This document shows positions 34,133-43,379 of a DNA stretch of 64,000 bases, one piece after another (the first letter of the stretch is position 1; the number at the start of each line of letters is the position of its first letter). The stretch spans positions 1,733,875-1,797,874 of the forward strand of contig NZ_JAHTBK010000001.1 of NCBI RefSeq assembly GCF_020177575.1, written 5' to 3'. Source of the DNA: Hasllibacter sp. MH4015 (GTDB taxonomy: Bacteria > Pseudomonadota > Alphaproteobacteria > Rhodobacterales > Rhodobacteraceae). Below the pieces are notes generated by a model that did not search any database, was not told the DNA's origin, and worked only from the letters and a program-made list of their open reading frames with translations. Made by a program: the position numbers and the translations under genes.

Positions 34133-35584
34133 ATGTTTGAGAACGCCTTCAACAACATCGACAAGGAAATGCGCAACGAACAGGGTTTGGCGTCCGAACT
34201 CGACTACGCTGAACAGACATCGTGGATTTTGTTTCTGAAATACCTCGATGACCTCGAGCAAACCCGTCAGGACGAAGCGGAACTGGAAGGCCGTGATTAC
34301 ACGCCCATCCTTTCTGCAGATTATCGTTGGCAGGTATGGGCCGCGCCCAAAGACGCAAACGGCAAACCGGACCATGACAGCGCCCTGACTGGCGACGATT
34401 TGATCGAATACGTCAATGGAACCCTGTTCCCTTACCTCAAGGCGTTCAGGGCATCCGCGCCCAGCGCTGACACTCTCGAATACAAGATCGGTGAGATCTT
34501 CTCGGAGATCATCAACAAATTCCGTTCCGGCTACACGCTGCGCGATGTTCTGGAGATTGTGGACAGCCTGTCCTTCAACACCCAAGCGCAAAAGCACGAA
34601 TTGTCTGACCTCTATGAAAGCCGCATCAAGCGGATGGGCAATGCAGGGCGCAACGGCGGGGAATACTACACCCCTCGCCCGCTTATCCGCGCCATGATCA
34701 AAGTGGTCGGCCCCAAGATAGGAGAAACCATCTACGACGGCGCTGTGGGCTCTGCTGGCTTCCTGTGTGAAGCCTACGACTACCTGAACCACCCCGACAT
34801 CACCGCCGCCGATTTTCGCACCCTGCAGGAACGCACCTTCTACGGGCAGGAAAAGAAATCCCTCGCCTACATCATCGGTATCATGAACATGATCCTGCAC
34901 GGGATCGACACGCCCAACCTGATCCACGCCAACACGCTGAATGAGAACGTGATGGATATTCAGGAAAAGGACCGTCACGACGTGATCCTTGCTAACCCGC
35001 CCTTTGGCGGCGGCGAGCGCAAAGAGGTCCAGCAGAACTTCCCCATCAAGTCAGGGGAAACCGCCTATCTGTTCATGCAGCACTTCATCCGCAAGTTAAA
35101 GGCGGGTGGACGCGCGGCAGTGGTCATTAAGAACACGTTTCTGAGCAACACCGACAACGCGAGTGTTGAGCTGCGCCGTGAACTGATGGCGACCTGCAAA
35201 CTGCACACGATCCTTGATTGCCCGCAGGGGACCTTTCAGGGCGCGGGTGTGAAAACCGTTGTCCTATTCTTTGAGAAAGGCAGCGCCACGCGGAACATTT
35301 GGTACTACCAGCTTGATCCGGGCCGCAGCCTTGGCAAGACGAACCCGCTGATTGACGCGGACCTTGCGGATTTTCTGGGCCAACAGGCCAGCTTTGCCGA
35401 CAGCCTCCAAAGCTGGACCATTGCGCGGGACGATCTGGACGAGGACAACTGTGACCTCTCCGTCAAAAACCCCAACGCCCCAGAGGCCGCCCCCCTGCGC
35501 AGCCCGGAAGAGATCATCGCGGATATGCTGGAACGGGATTCGGAAACGGCGAAAATCTTGACGGATATTCGGGGGATGTTGTGA
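34133..35584 (+). CDS. hsdM: Type I restriction-modification methyltransferase subunit
   Basis: A 483-residue HsdM. The N-terminal helical domain (FENAFNNIDKEMRNEQGLAS) is followed by the N6-adenine methyltransferase: SAM-binding GAVGSAGFLCEAY near residue 205 and the catalytic NPPFGG near residue 288. With HsdS it methylates adenines in the recognition site. The true start is ATG 34133; the open frame extends 75 codons upstream but contains no family sequence. GTG of hsdS overlaps its stop. Confidence 0.94.
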   Translation: MFENAFNNIDKEMRNEQGLASELDYAEQTSWILFLKYLDDLEQTRQDEAELEGRDYTPILSADYRWQVWAAPKDANGKPDHDSALTGDDLIEYVNGTLFPYLKAFRASAPSADTLEYKIGEIFSEIINKFRSGYTLRDVLEIVDSLSFNTQAQKHELSDLYESRIKRMGNAGRNGGEYYTPRPLIRAMIKVVGPKIGETIYDGAVGSAGFLCEAYDYLNHPDITAADFRTLQERTFYGQEKKSLAYIIGIMNMILHGIDTPNLIHANTLNENVMDIQEKDRHDVILANPPFGGGERKEVQQNFPIKSGETAYLFMQHFIRKLKAGGRAAVVIKNTFLSNTDNASVELRRELMATCKLHTILDCPQGTFQGAGVKTVVLFFEKGSATRNIWYYQLDPGRSLGKTNPLIDADLADFLGQQASFADSLQSWTIARDDLDEDNCDLSVKNPNAPEAAPLRSPEEIIADMLERDSETAKILTDIRGML

Positions 35585-36798
35585 AGGACGCCAACGAGAA
35601 CCAATGGAACCTGGAAAAGCTAGGCAATGTTTGCGCGCTAATCAAAAGGGGAATTGCACCAAAATACCTGGAAAGCGGCGGCGTCCAGGTGATAAATCAG
35701 AAGTGTATCCGAAATCACCAAATCGACTACGGCTTGGCGCGAAGAAACGACCCCAAGATCAAGCGAGTACCGCCTGAAAGGCTTATCCAAGTGGGTGATG
35801 TTTTGGTCAACTCCACTGGAACAGGGACTCTCGGAAGGGTTGCCCAGGTTCGGGAACAACCACCGGAACCAACGACCGTGGACACGCACGTGACTATTGT
35901 TCGCCCAGCGCGCGGCAGGTTTTTTCCAGAGTTCTTTGGATACATGATGATCGCTATCGAGGATGAGTTGATCGCTGGCGGACACGGTACAAGCGGTCAA
36001 ACTGAACTCCCTCGCACGGACTTGGAGAGAAAGTACTCAGTCAGATTTCCGACGTCGCTCGAAGAACAACAGCGGATTGTTGCGGTTCTGGATGAGGCCT
36101 TGGAGGGTCTGGCCTGCGCCCGCGCCCACGCCGAAGCCAACCTCCAAAACGCACGGGAATTCTTCGATAACGCTCTGTTGGTTATGATGGCTGAGATCGA
36201 CCAAGAGTCACCGCGTCTATCCCTTTCAGATGCTGCAAGAGATTTCGGACGAGGTCGTTCCCGTCACCGTCCCCGCAACGCCCCTTTTCTTTACGGTGGG
36301 CCTTATCCGTTTATTCAAACCGGCGATATTCGAAACGCTTCGGGAAGGTTGACGGAGTTTTCGCAGACATATTCCGATGAAGGGTTGTCTCAGAGCAAAC
36401 TCTGGCCCGCAGGAACCGTTTGCATCACCATCGCAGCGAATATCGCGGAGACTGCTGTGATGAGTTTTGAAGGGTGTTTCCCTGATAGTGTCATAGGCAT
36501 GGTGCCCGACCATCAAGTGACTTTCCCCGAATACGTCGAATACATGCTCAGGTTTTTTGCCGCTGATCTGAAGGCACAAGGCAAAGGAAGCGCTCAGGAC
36601 AACATTAATCTTGCGACGTTCGAAAAGGCGACATTCCCTTTCCCGCCCATCGATCGACAGAGGAAGATAGTTTCAAAGCTCGATGGGCTGTGGTCTTCAA
36701 GTTCTGATCTCGTAACAGCATATTCGAACAAGATCGCCTATATCGACGACCTCCGCCAATCCCTGCTCCAAAAGGCCTTCGCAGGCGAACTCACCTAA
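35581..36798 (+). CDS. hsdS: Type I restriction-modification specificity subunit
   Basis: A 405-residue HsdS beginning at GTG 35581 inside the hsdM stop (GTGA). Two target-recognition domains are seen: the first (about 1-165) ends in the conserved region SLEEQQRIVAVLDEALEGL, the second (about 210-370) ends in PFPPIDRQRKIVSKLDGLW and the C-terminal QSLLQKAFAGELT. Each recognises one half of a bipartite DNA target and the helical spacers set the distance. The target sequence cannot be read from the protein. Confidence 0.93.
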   Translation: MKDANENQWNLEKLGNVCALIKRGIAPKYLESGGVQVINQKCIRNHQIDYGLARRNDPKIKRVPPERLIQVGDVLVNSTGTGTLGRVAQVREQPPEPTTVDTHVTIVRPARGRFFPEFFGYMMIAIEDELIAGGHGTSGQTELPRTDLERKYSVRFPTSLEEQQRIVAVLDEALEGLACARAHAEANLQNAREFFDNALLVMMAEIDQESPRLSLSDAARDFGRGRSRHRPRNAPFLYGGPYPFIQTGDIRNASGRLTEFSQTYSDEGLSQSKLWPAGTVCITIAANIAETAVMSFEGCFPDSVIGMVPDHQVTFPEYVEYMLRFFAADLKAQGKGSAQDNINLATFEKATFPFPPIDRQRKIVSKLDGLWSSSSDLVTAYSNKIAYIDDLRQSLLQKAFAGELT

Positions 36799-36837
36799 CC
36801 TCTTTACGCTTCAGGGAAATTCACTACCGTTGCGTAA

Positions 36838-39174
36838 ATGGGCATCGAAAACGAAACCGAAGAAGACACCCGCGCCAATCGGATTGATCCCGAATTGATG
36901 AAAGCGGGTTGGTATGGCCCCGACGCCATCCCCGGTGCCCGCATCAATCGCGAAGAAATGCTCTGGCCCGGTCGCATCAATGTCGGCCAAACCCGCTCTG
37001 CCCCCAAACCCGCCGATTACGTGCTGCGCATGAACGACCACGTCATGGCGGTGATCGAGGCCAAGAAAGCCGCCAAAGGCCCCACCAGCGGGCGCGGACA
37101 GGCCGTGGACTACGCCAAACGCATCGACGCCCCCCTCGCTTATTCCACCAACGGCATCGGTTGGCACGAAGTCGATATGCGCACCGGAACGGAACGAGAA
37201 ATCGAACCGTTCCCGACACCCCAAGACCTCTGGTCCCGCATCTTTCCCACCCAAAACCCGTGGCGCGAAACCTTCGGTCGCATCCCGTTCGAAACGGGTG
37301 GTGGCAAGTGGGAACCCCGCTACTACCAGGCTCGCGCCGTCAACGCCGCCCTCGACGCCATCGCCAATCGCCAGGACCGCATCCTGCTGACCCTTGCCAC
37401 AGGCACCGGTAAAACCTCCATCGCATTCCAGATCGCATGGAAGCTGTTCGAAGCCCGCTGGAACCTCTCTTACGAGCCCACACGCCGCCCCAGAGTGCTG
37501 TTCCTCGCCGACCGTAACATCCTTGCCGATCAGGCCTACAACTCGTTCTCAGCCTTCCCTGCGGACGCCCTGTCGCGCATCTCGCCTGACGAAATCCGCA
37601 AGAAAGGCAAGATGCCCAAGAACGCGAGCATCTTCTTCACGATTTTCCAAACCTTCATGACCGAAGGCAAAGACGGCAAGGGCGAAGCCAACTTCTACGA
37701 CTACGATCCCGATTTCTTCGACCTGATCATTGTCGATGAATGTCACAGAGGTGGTGCTAAGGACGAAAGCACATGGCGCGGCATATTGGAGTATTTCAAA
37801 CCCGCCGTGCAGCTTGGCCTAACAGCGACACCCAAACGCAAACAGAATGCCGACACCTACTCCTACTTCGGGGAACCCGTTTACAGCTATTCTCTCAAGA
37901 ACGGCATCGAGGACGGCTTCCTCACGCCGTTCAAGGTGCGCCAGATGGCAAGCACTCTCGATACCTACACCTACGACCGCACCGACGACGTGCTATCCGG
38001 CGAGATTGACGCCGAGAAGGAATACAAAGAAGGCGACTTCAACACGACGATCATCATCCCGGAACGCGAACGAAGCCGGATCGAAGAATTCATGGATCAA
38101 ATCGATCAGCGGCAGAAGACGCTCGTATTCTGCGCGACCCAGCCGCATGCCGCCTTCGTTCGGGATTACATCAACCAGATCAAAACGAGCGACGACCCGC
38201 ACTATTGCGAACGCGTAACCGCCGAAGATGGTGATTTGGGCGAACAACATCTACGTGAGTTTCAGGATAACGAGAAATCGGTCCCGACAATTCTGACCAC
38301 GTCACGAAAGCTATCAACTGGCGTGGATGCAAGAAACGTCCGCAACATCGTGCTGATGCGCCCAGTAAAGTCCATGATCGAGTTTAAGCAGATCGTAGGA
38401 CGCGGTACGCGCACCTTTGAAGGCAAAGACTTCTTCACGATCTATGATTTCGTGAAGGCCTACGAACACTTCAATGATCCAGAATGGGACGGTGATCCAA
38501 TCGCCCCGGAAGATCCAAGCAAGCCAAAGCCGCCGCCAGAAGCGGAGGATACGCCTCCCAGCGACGATGAACCCTCACCGAACAATCCTTCTCCGGAGAA
38601 GGTCGTCGTTCGGTTGGCCGACGGGAAAGAGCGGCAGATAGCCTACATCGGAACAACGACATACTGGTCTCACGATGGCAAACCGATTTCAGAACAAGAG
38701 TTCATGGAACAACTGTTTGGTGATCTGGAGGGTCTAGTCGCCGATGAAGATGAGCTCAGAGCTGTGTGGAGCGACCCCGATACGCGCACTCGGTTCATGG
38801 GCCAACTGCGGGATCAAGGCTATGACACAGAGAAGTTGGATGAAATGCGGAGGCTTATTGACGCGCCAAACAGCGATGTTTTTGACGTCCTCGCTTACGT
38901 TCGTTTCTCTCTTGCACCATTGACGCGGTTCGATCGGGCCGAGCATGCCAAGCAAGACGGCATGGCCGGCTACGAACCTGAAATGAGAGACTTCCTAGAA
39001 CATGTTTTAAGTTCATATGCGTCAAAGGGCGTTGAGGAACTGAACCTCAACAAAATCAGCGATTTCTTACGTTTGAAATATGGTGGAACGAGCGACGCCA
39101 AACAAATCCTAGGTACAGTGCCCGAAATTCGAGCAGCCTTTATTGGCATTCAAAGCCACCTCTATTCACAGTGA
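36838..39174 (+). CDS. hsdR: Type I restriction endonuclease, motor/nuclease subunit
   Basis: A 778-residue HsdR of the EcoEI type. A short N-terminal PD-(D/E)xK nuclease is suggested by MAVIEAKKAAKG near residue 75. The SF2 motor has Walker A LATGTGKTS (about 185-193) and the DECH box VDECHRGG (about 300), then helicase motifs TTSRKLSTGVDARNVR and IVGRGTRTFEG. An EcoEI-type C-terminal domain follows (about 580-778), after a low-complexity Pro/Glu-rich linker. It translocates and cuts unmodified DNA. The gene begins 39 bases after hsdS and completes the operon; no truncation is seen. Confidence 0.94.
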   Translation: MGIENETEEDTRANRIDPELMKAGWYGPDAIPGARINREEMLWPGRINVGQTRSAPKPADYVLRMNDHVMAVIEAKKAAKGPTSGRGQAVDYAKRIDAPLAYSTNGIGWHEVDMRTGTEREIEPFPTPQDLWSRIFPTQNPWRETFGRIPFETGGGKWEPRYYQARAVNAALDAIANRQDRILLTLATGTGKTSIAFQIAWKLFEARWNLSYEPTRRPRVLFLADRNILADQAYNSFSAFPADALSRISPDEIRKKGKMPKNASIFFTIFQTFMTEGKDGKGEANFYDYDPDFFDLIIVDECHRGGAKDESTWRGILEYFKPAVQLGLTATPKRKQNADTYSYFGEPVYSYSLKNGIEDGFLTPFKVRQMASTLDTYTYDRTDDVLSGEIDAEKEYKEGDFNTTIIIPERERSRIEEFMDQIDQRQKTLVFCATQPHAAFVRDYINQIKTSDDPHYCERVTAEDGDLGEQHLREFQDNEKSVPTILTTSRKLSTGVDARNVRNIVLMRPVKSMIEFKQIVGRGTRTFEGKDFFTIYDFVKAYEHFNDPEWDGDPIAPEDPSKPKPPPEAEDTPPSDDEPSPNNPSPEKVVVRLADGKERQIAYIGTTTYWSHDGKPISEQEFMEQLFGDLEGLVADEDELRAVWSDPDTRTRFMGQLRDQGYDTEKLDEMRRLIDAPNSDVFDVLAYVRFSLAPLTRFDRAEHAKQDGMAGYEPEMRDFLEHVLSSYASKGVEELNLNKISDFLRLKYGGTSDAKQILGTVPEIRAAFIGIQSHLYSQ

Positions 39175-39341
39175 CAGAACACCGCCCTGCGCAAATTTTC
39201 TTAATTTCGGAAGAATTCGCGTGTGAAGGTGCAACCGGTGTGTGCTGGGCAAACTTCGAAGATCGACCCACCCCCCCTTCGTACCGCGATGATCTAAGGT
39301 CGGCTCAGTCTTTCCGCGTATGGCAAGCGACGTAACACGTT

Positions 39342-39365
39342 TTTGGTGGCCAAATTGGTGACCAA
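39342..39365. promoter_or_regulatory. Paired TTGG/CCAA palindromes at the right end of element 1
   Basis: TTTGG-TGG-CCAAA (39342-39354) touches TTGGT-G-ACCAA (39355-39365), 55 bases before the middle att copy. The second is the same palindrome as the pair before integrase 1. Between hsdR and the second integrase (39175-39633) I see no gene other than these sites and att2. Confidence 0.5.
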
Positions 39366-39419
39366 AATTCACGAGGCCAACCCTAACCTATTGATTTTAA
39401 TTGATTTGCAGCGAAGAAA

Positions 39420-39464
39420 TGGTGCCCCCACACGGACTCGAACCGCCGACCTACTGATTACAAA
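39420..39464. repeat. Middle attachment-site copy (att2), tRNA-Thr 3' fragment
   Basis: 45 bases matching the 3' half of the tRNA-Thr gene at 44 of 45 positions (plus strand, from TGGTGCCCCC to GATTACAAA). Beyond it the match stops, so no complete tRNA can form. It marks the junction between the two elements. Confidence 0.85.
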
Positions 39465-39633
39465 CCGACCCCAGCCCGTTACGCCACCTTACCCCACGCT
39501 ACGCTAAATTACTGTATTTGCTGCGTTAATATTGACGCGCGCAACGCCACAGCCCTACCCCTTGCTCCACGATTTCCTATCGCTTGTGGCCACTATGCTT
39601 CCACACACAGGCGCACTCGGCGAGGTCTGGAGA

Positions 39634-40824
39634 ATGCCAAAACTCACGAAACGCACCATTGATGCCCTCAAACCTGATGCGTTTTCCTACTTCGTATGGG
39701 ACTCCGTTGTCGTCGGATTTGGCGTCCGTGTCATGCCATCCGGGACCAAGACGTTTCAGGTGCAATACAGAAAGGGACGGCGCACCCGGCGGTCTTCATT
39801 GGGACGGGTGGGCGTCGTCGCGTTGGACCAAGCCCGAGACCATGCACGCGAAATGCTCGGTCAAGTCGCGGGCGGTTACGATCCCGTTGAAGAGATCGCC
39901 CTGGCCCGCCTCGCCCCAACGGTTACCGACCTCTGCGACCGTTTCTTACAGGTGCATGTTGCAGTCCATGTGAAACCTTCCACCGCCCGCGATTACCGGT
40001 CCACCATTCGTCGAATGATCCGCCCGGCGATTGGTACATTTAAAGTGTCAGAGGTCATGCGCAAAGACATTGCCGATCTGCACTTCCGTCACCGGGCCAC
40101 GCCGATCCAAGCCAACCGGATGCTCTCGGTCTTATCAAAGATGTTCAACATGGCCGAGATGTGGGGCCTGCGCCCCGACGGCACGAACCCTTGCAGACAT
40201 GTGCCGAAGTACAAAGAGAACCGGCGCGAGAGGTTCCTGACCCAACAAGCACTTCAGACTCTTGGGGATGTGCTGACCCGTTGTGAACAAGAACAAATTG
40301 AAACGCCGCATGTCGTTGCAGCGTTCCGATTGCTTCTCTTGACCGGGTGCCGCTTGTCCGAAATACAGACCGCGCGTTGGGAGCATATCACCGACCGAGG
40401 CCTCGAGCTTCCCGACAGCAAAGTCGGTAAACGCTGCGTCCCCCTGCCCTACGCCGCCCGTGAGGTCTTAGCTTCCTTGCCCCGCACCAAAGGCCACCCA
40501 TTCATTGTCGAAGGCAAGTGCGCAAATGCCCATATCACCGACTTGCAACACCCTTGGCGGCGCATTTGGAAGCTGGCAGACTTCGATGGCGTCCGGATAC
40601 ACGATCTGCGCCATACCTATGCCTCAATAGCGGTTTCTGGTGGGATGCCGATCCAGATGGTCGGACGGTTGCTGGGACACACACAAATGCAAACGACACT
40701 TCGCTACGCCCATCTTGCTGATGATCCGGTTCGGGCAGCGGCAGAAGAAAATGGCGCGGCAATAATCGCAAGTCTCGGAACTGTCGGGCGCCCGAAGATC
40801 GGGCACCTGAGGGTAGTCAAATGA
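39634..40824 (+). CDS. int: Tyrosine recombinase/integrase, element 2
   Basis: A 396-residue integrase. The N-terminal arm-binding domain (LTKRTIDALKPDAFSYFVWD) has the DUF4102-like pattern FGVRVMPSGTKTFQVQYR. The catalytic residues are Arg in LTGCRLSEIQ, Lys in SKVGKR, HDLRHTYAS, LLGHTQMQTT and the nucleophile Tyr in LRYAHL. It resembles integrase 1 only in overall plan. ATG 39634 begins a standard N terminus; the open frame upstream crosses non-coding DNA next to att2. Its stop overlaps the next start (ATGA). Confidence 0.92.
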   Translation: MPKLTKRTIDALKPDAFSYFVWDSVVVGFGVRVMPSGTKTFQVQYRKGRRTRRSSLGRVGVVALDQARDHAREMLGQVAGGYDPVEEIALARLAPTVTDLCDRFLQVHVAVHVKPSTARDYRSTIRRMIRPAIGTFKVSEVMRKDIADLHFRHRATPIQANRMLSVLSKMFNMAEMWGLRPDGTNPCRHVPKYKENRRERFLTQQALQTLGDVLTRCEQEQIETPHVVAAFRLLLLTGCRLSEIQTARWEHITDRGLELPDSKVGKRCVPLPYAAREVLASLPRTKGHPFIVEGKCANAHITDLQHPWRRIWKLADFDGVRIHDLRHTYASIAVSGGMPIQMVGRLLGHTQMQTTLRYAHLADDPVRAAAEENGAAIIASLGTVGRPKIGHLRVVK

Positions 40825-41645
40825 TCCTTAAACAGGTCAGCGATAAGTCTGCGTTTCTCCAGCTAGTCGGAATCTTGGCAGAGAAGGGTGTTGATGCCGA
40901 GAAACCAATCTGCGCGGAAACGTTCGAGACAATCGCGGTGAGATATGGCTTTTCTGAAGAACATCTTGAGGAAGCAAGGCTGGCAATTAATGTGGCGATC
41001 GCGTTTGCGGAAGTTGATGTCCGTATAGCTGCAATCAGCCTTACAAGGACAAGGGCAAAATTCGAAGCGGTGTGCAAGCACTCCCAAGCTTTGCAAGAAG
41101 CTTTAGACGACCTCAACGAAGAAGACTTGTTCTTGGCCGACCACGCGGCAGATTGCCAGGTTCTAGCAGCGGACGAGGAAATTGCACATTTCGCCGATAG
41201 TGCCCCTCTAAAGCCGGTAACTGCGCTTTCTGATGGAGAAGAAGGCTTCGTGTTACTTCGACCTGACGGCCAATCTCTACCACTGGAAGAGTTGTCAGCC
41301 GGTCTCAAAGACCTCCGTCAAGCAATGGAGATTTCGCTGAAGGTCGCTGGAAAGGGACGCAGGGGACGTACGAGAGACGCGAGTCTCGAAGGCCCTCTTA
41401 TGGCAGCCTACCAGATTTACGTGAACCTCACAGACAAGCCATTTACCTTGCAGTGGCACTCTGACAACGCGCCCATTAGTGACGCTGCTTGCTTTTGCGT
41501 AGATATCGTGCGCGCGTTCGACACGTCGTCACCGGCAAGTAAGATTGTGTCTATGGCTGACGAAGTTCGGAAAAAGTCAATCAAAGTAAGCAACTCGCAA
41601 GAATTCGAAAAATTCCTAGCCCATTTTTCCAAGCGTTCTCGCTAG
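40821..41645 (+). CDS. Hypothetical protein coupled to integrase 2
   Basis: A 274-residue protein starting at ATG 40821 within the integrase stop. The N-terminal half is helical, and the C-terminal part has LMAAYQIYVNLTDKPFTLQW, then HSDNAPISDAACFCVDIVRA, a motif layout I recall from other integrase-linked unknown proteins in Rhodobacterales. It has no assigned function. Its place, coupled to an integrase and before an AlpA gene, matches element 1. Confidence 0.7.
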   Translation: MILKQVSDKSAFLQLVGILAEKGVDAEKPICAETFETIAVRYGFSEEHLEEARLAINVAIAFAEVDVRIAAISLTRTRAKFEAVCKHSQALQEALDDLNEEDLFLADHAADCQVLAADEEIAHFADSAPLKPVTALSDGEEGFVLLRPDGQSLPLEELSAGLKDLRQAMEISLKVAGKGRRGRTRDASLEGPLMAAYQIYVNLTDKPFTLQWHSDNAPISDAACFCVDIVRAFDTSSPASKIVSMADEVRKKSIKVSNSQEFEKFLAHFSKRSR

Positions 41646-41702
41646 GCCCAATTGCGAAAGGCGTCGTAGCCAATCCTCATCGGACGCACCGGAGAGGACA
41701 AG

Positions 41703-41933
41703 ATGGCGAAGATCGACACTACACAACCTGCCCCGCTTTTCCTGACTGAAGCTCAGGTTGCAGAACTAATCTGCCAATCAGTTCGCACGGTTCAGAAGTG
41801 GCGCGCCACGGGCCGTGGCCCCGACTTCTATAAGTTCGGCCAATCCGTGCGCTACAGCGTCGATGATGTCCGCGCTTGGATCGCAACGCAACGCGTCTCC
41901 AATCCAGAATCGCAACCCAACCGGCCTCGGTGA
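41703..41933 (+). CDS. AlpA-like/helix-turn-helix protein, element 2
   Basis: A 76-residue MerR-type domain (LTEAQVAELICQSVRTVQKW, then RATGRGPDFYKFGQSVRYSV). This matches the helix-turn-helix 17 or AlpA group of excisionase/regulators. It follows the coupled hypothetical gene by 57 bases and precedes the hairpin cluster and rep. Confidence 0.82.
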   Translation: MAKIDTTQPAPLFLTEAQVAELICQSVRTVQKWRATGRGPDFYKFGQSVRYSVDDVRAWIATQRVSNPESQPNRPR

Positions 41934-41951
41934 ACCAGCCCGGGGCCGCGC

Positions 41952-42035
41952 GCCCCGCCGCTGTCAAGTGGCGGGCGGGGCGTGTGGCACCGGGCGGGCG
42001 CAGCCCGCCGAGGGGGGTCACTGTAGCACCCCCCT
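41952..42035. other. Three adjacent hairpins upstream of rep, candidate replication origin
   Basis: Three inverted repeats within 84 bases: GCCCCGCC ... GGCGGGGC-type (41952-41981, one bulge), GGCGGGC-gca-GCCCGCC (41993-42009), and AGGGGGGT-N9-ACCCCCCT (42011-42035, perfect). They lie 23 bases before the replication gene. The number and closeness suggest a double-strand origin or a termination/attenuation region for rep. Confidence 0.5.
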
Positions 42036-42057
42036 CTAGAAATACATGGAGAAGAAA

Positions 42058-43230
42058 ATGAATAGAGTAGAAGACGAATTGATCGTCGTGCACGCAGGCT
42101 TTGATGGGTTGGACCTTGCGATAAGGACGAACACTCCCGAAAGCTTGGTCACCTTCCTCGAAGAGGGTAAAGCGGTGGCCCAGGAAATGCTGTCCGACAT
42201 CTGGAGCACCTTCAATGGACGGATGATCCAAGTCGGCCAATCCGGCAAACGCGGTGGCTACGCGTACACCTTTAAGGTTGATGGGTTTGGTGCCACCTGG
42301 TTCGCAAAACGTCCGAAGGCGACTGACCCATGGGGCCTTTTTGTTTCTTTGGGGTCACGCGAACTCGCATTGCATGGCCTCGTAAAGACGCAGGCTCGTT
42401 TAGAGGAGATCTGTGCGGAACTCGGCTTTCGATCCCACCCAGATGGGGTCAGCATCAACCGTGCCGATTTTGCGGTCGATATCCTCGCTCCATCCTTCGA
42501 ACCCAATCCCGACCACTTTGTTTTTCACTCCAGAATGAACCGAAAGGACCGAGCTCAATTTGAGGATCTAGAAACCAACGGGCATTCGGGTCGCATCACG
42601 TCGGTGACCATTGGCAAAATGCCAGGTCGTCAAGTGATACTGTACGACAAGCGCGAAGAGGTAATGAAGCGCCGTAAGAATGAATGGCCTGTGATCTGGA
42701 ACGCAGCACTACGGGCCCAAGGCCTATCGCCCATTTCCTTGGCTGATCGTGAAAGCTCACAGGTCTGGCGCGCAGAATTCCGCCTCGGGAAGGAAGGCCT
42801 TCGACGCCGGCGCAACATCAGAAATTGGTCAGCATTCTACATGCATCTTCAGGAGGAAATGGATCGTTTAGCAACCGACATCCAACTTACCCGACCAACA
42901 ACGGACTCGAATAGATCGAGGTGGCCCGCCCATGCATTTTGGGCAAGAGCGCAGCGAACACTGGCGAAGCAGCTGTTTGACCATGATGCAGAAGTACCGG
43001 CTCAGACGATTGCGGCGCTCGATCACGACCAGAAATGCACAGACCTTCTGAAAATGATCGCGGCGCTTTCAGTGACGCTGGCCTATCACGAGGGCAAATG
43101 CCCGGACACATTTCCACTCTTTTGTGCAGGTCTTACGCAGCGCATCCAAAGATTTATCGCGAACCACCCTCGCAGCTTAGTCAAACGGTTTGCGGAGGCC
43201 GCTAAGAAGCACGGAAGCCTGGCACACTAA
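42058..43230 (+). CDS. Replication initiation factor domain (Rep_trans-like) protein
   Basis: About 390 residues. The pattern INRADFAVDILAP, GRQVILYDKREEV and SQVWRAEFRLGKEGLR is that of the replication initiation factor (Rep_trans) group, rolling-circle initiators of plasmids and small integrative elements. The Tyr of VILYDKR could be the nicking residue, but I cannot confirm it. GGAG eight bases upstream favours ATG 42058 over ATG 42046. It suggests that element 2 replicates after excision. Family call is moderate. Confidence 0.7.
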   Translation: MNRVEDELIVVHAGFDGLDLAIRTNTPESLVTFLEEGKAVAQEMLSDIWSTFNGRMIQVGQSGKRGGYAYTFKVDGFGATWFAKRPKATDPWGLFVSLGSRELALHGLVKTQARLEEICAELGFRSHPDGVSINRADFAVDILAPSFEPNPDHFVFHSRMNRKDRAQFEDLETNGHSGRITSVTIGKMPGRQVILYDKREEVMKRRKNEWPVIWNAALRAQGLSPISLADRESSQVWRAEFRLGKEGLRRRRNIRNWSAFYMHLQEEMDRLATDIQLTRPTTDSNRSRWPAHAFWARAQRTLAKQLFDHDAEVPAQTIAALDHDQKCTDLLKMIAALSVTLAYHEGKCPDTFPLFCAGLTQRIQRFIANHPRSLVKRFAEAAKKHGSLAH

Positions 43231-43379
43231 TCACAAATCCAAAATGCTGAAATGGCAAGATGCACAAGCGCTGTATACTGTATGTTGTGATATCCGATTT
43301 CTCCAGCACAACCTCTATTGGATGTCTTCACTACCTCTGCTATCAAAGGACTTCCGCAGTACTTTCTTGAGAACCGGAC

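Larger units (their letters stand above)
31330..39419 (+). mobile_element. Integrated element 1 (type I RM-bearing)
   Basis: About 8.1 kb between two copies of the 3' end of tRNA-Thr (31330-31345 and 39420-39464). It holds, all on the plus strand, a tyrosine integrase, a coupled hypothetical gene, an AlpA-like gene, a 466-base gene-free stretch and hsdM-hsdS-hsdR. Base composition is lower in GC than the flanks. The boundaries rest on the tRNA-end repeats; the element shows no conjugation genes, so it would need another element to move between cells. Confidence 0.75.

Noticed and set aside
39420-39490. Apparent second tRNA-Thr
   Set aside because: Only the 3' part matches; the 5' half and D-arm do not follow, so it is an attachment-site copy, not a tRNA gene.
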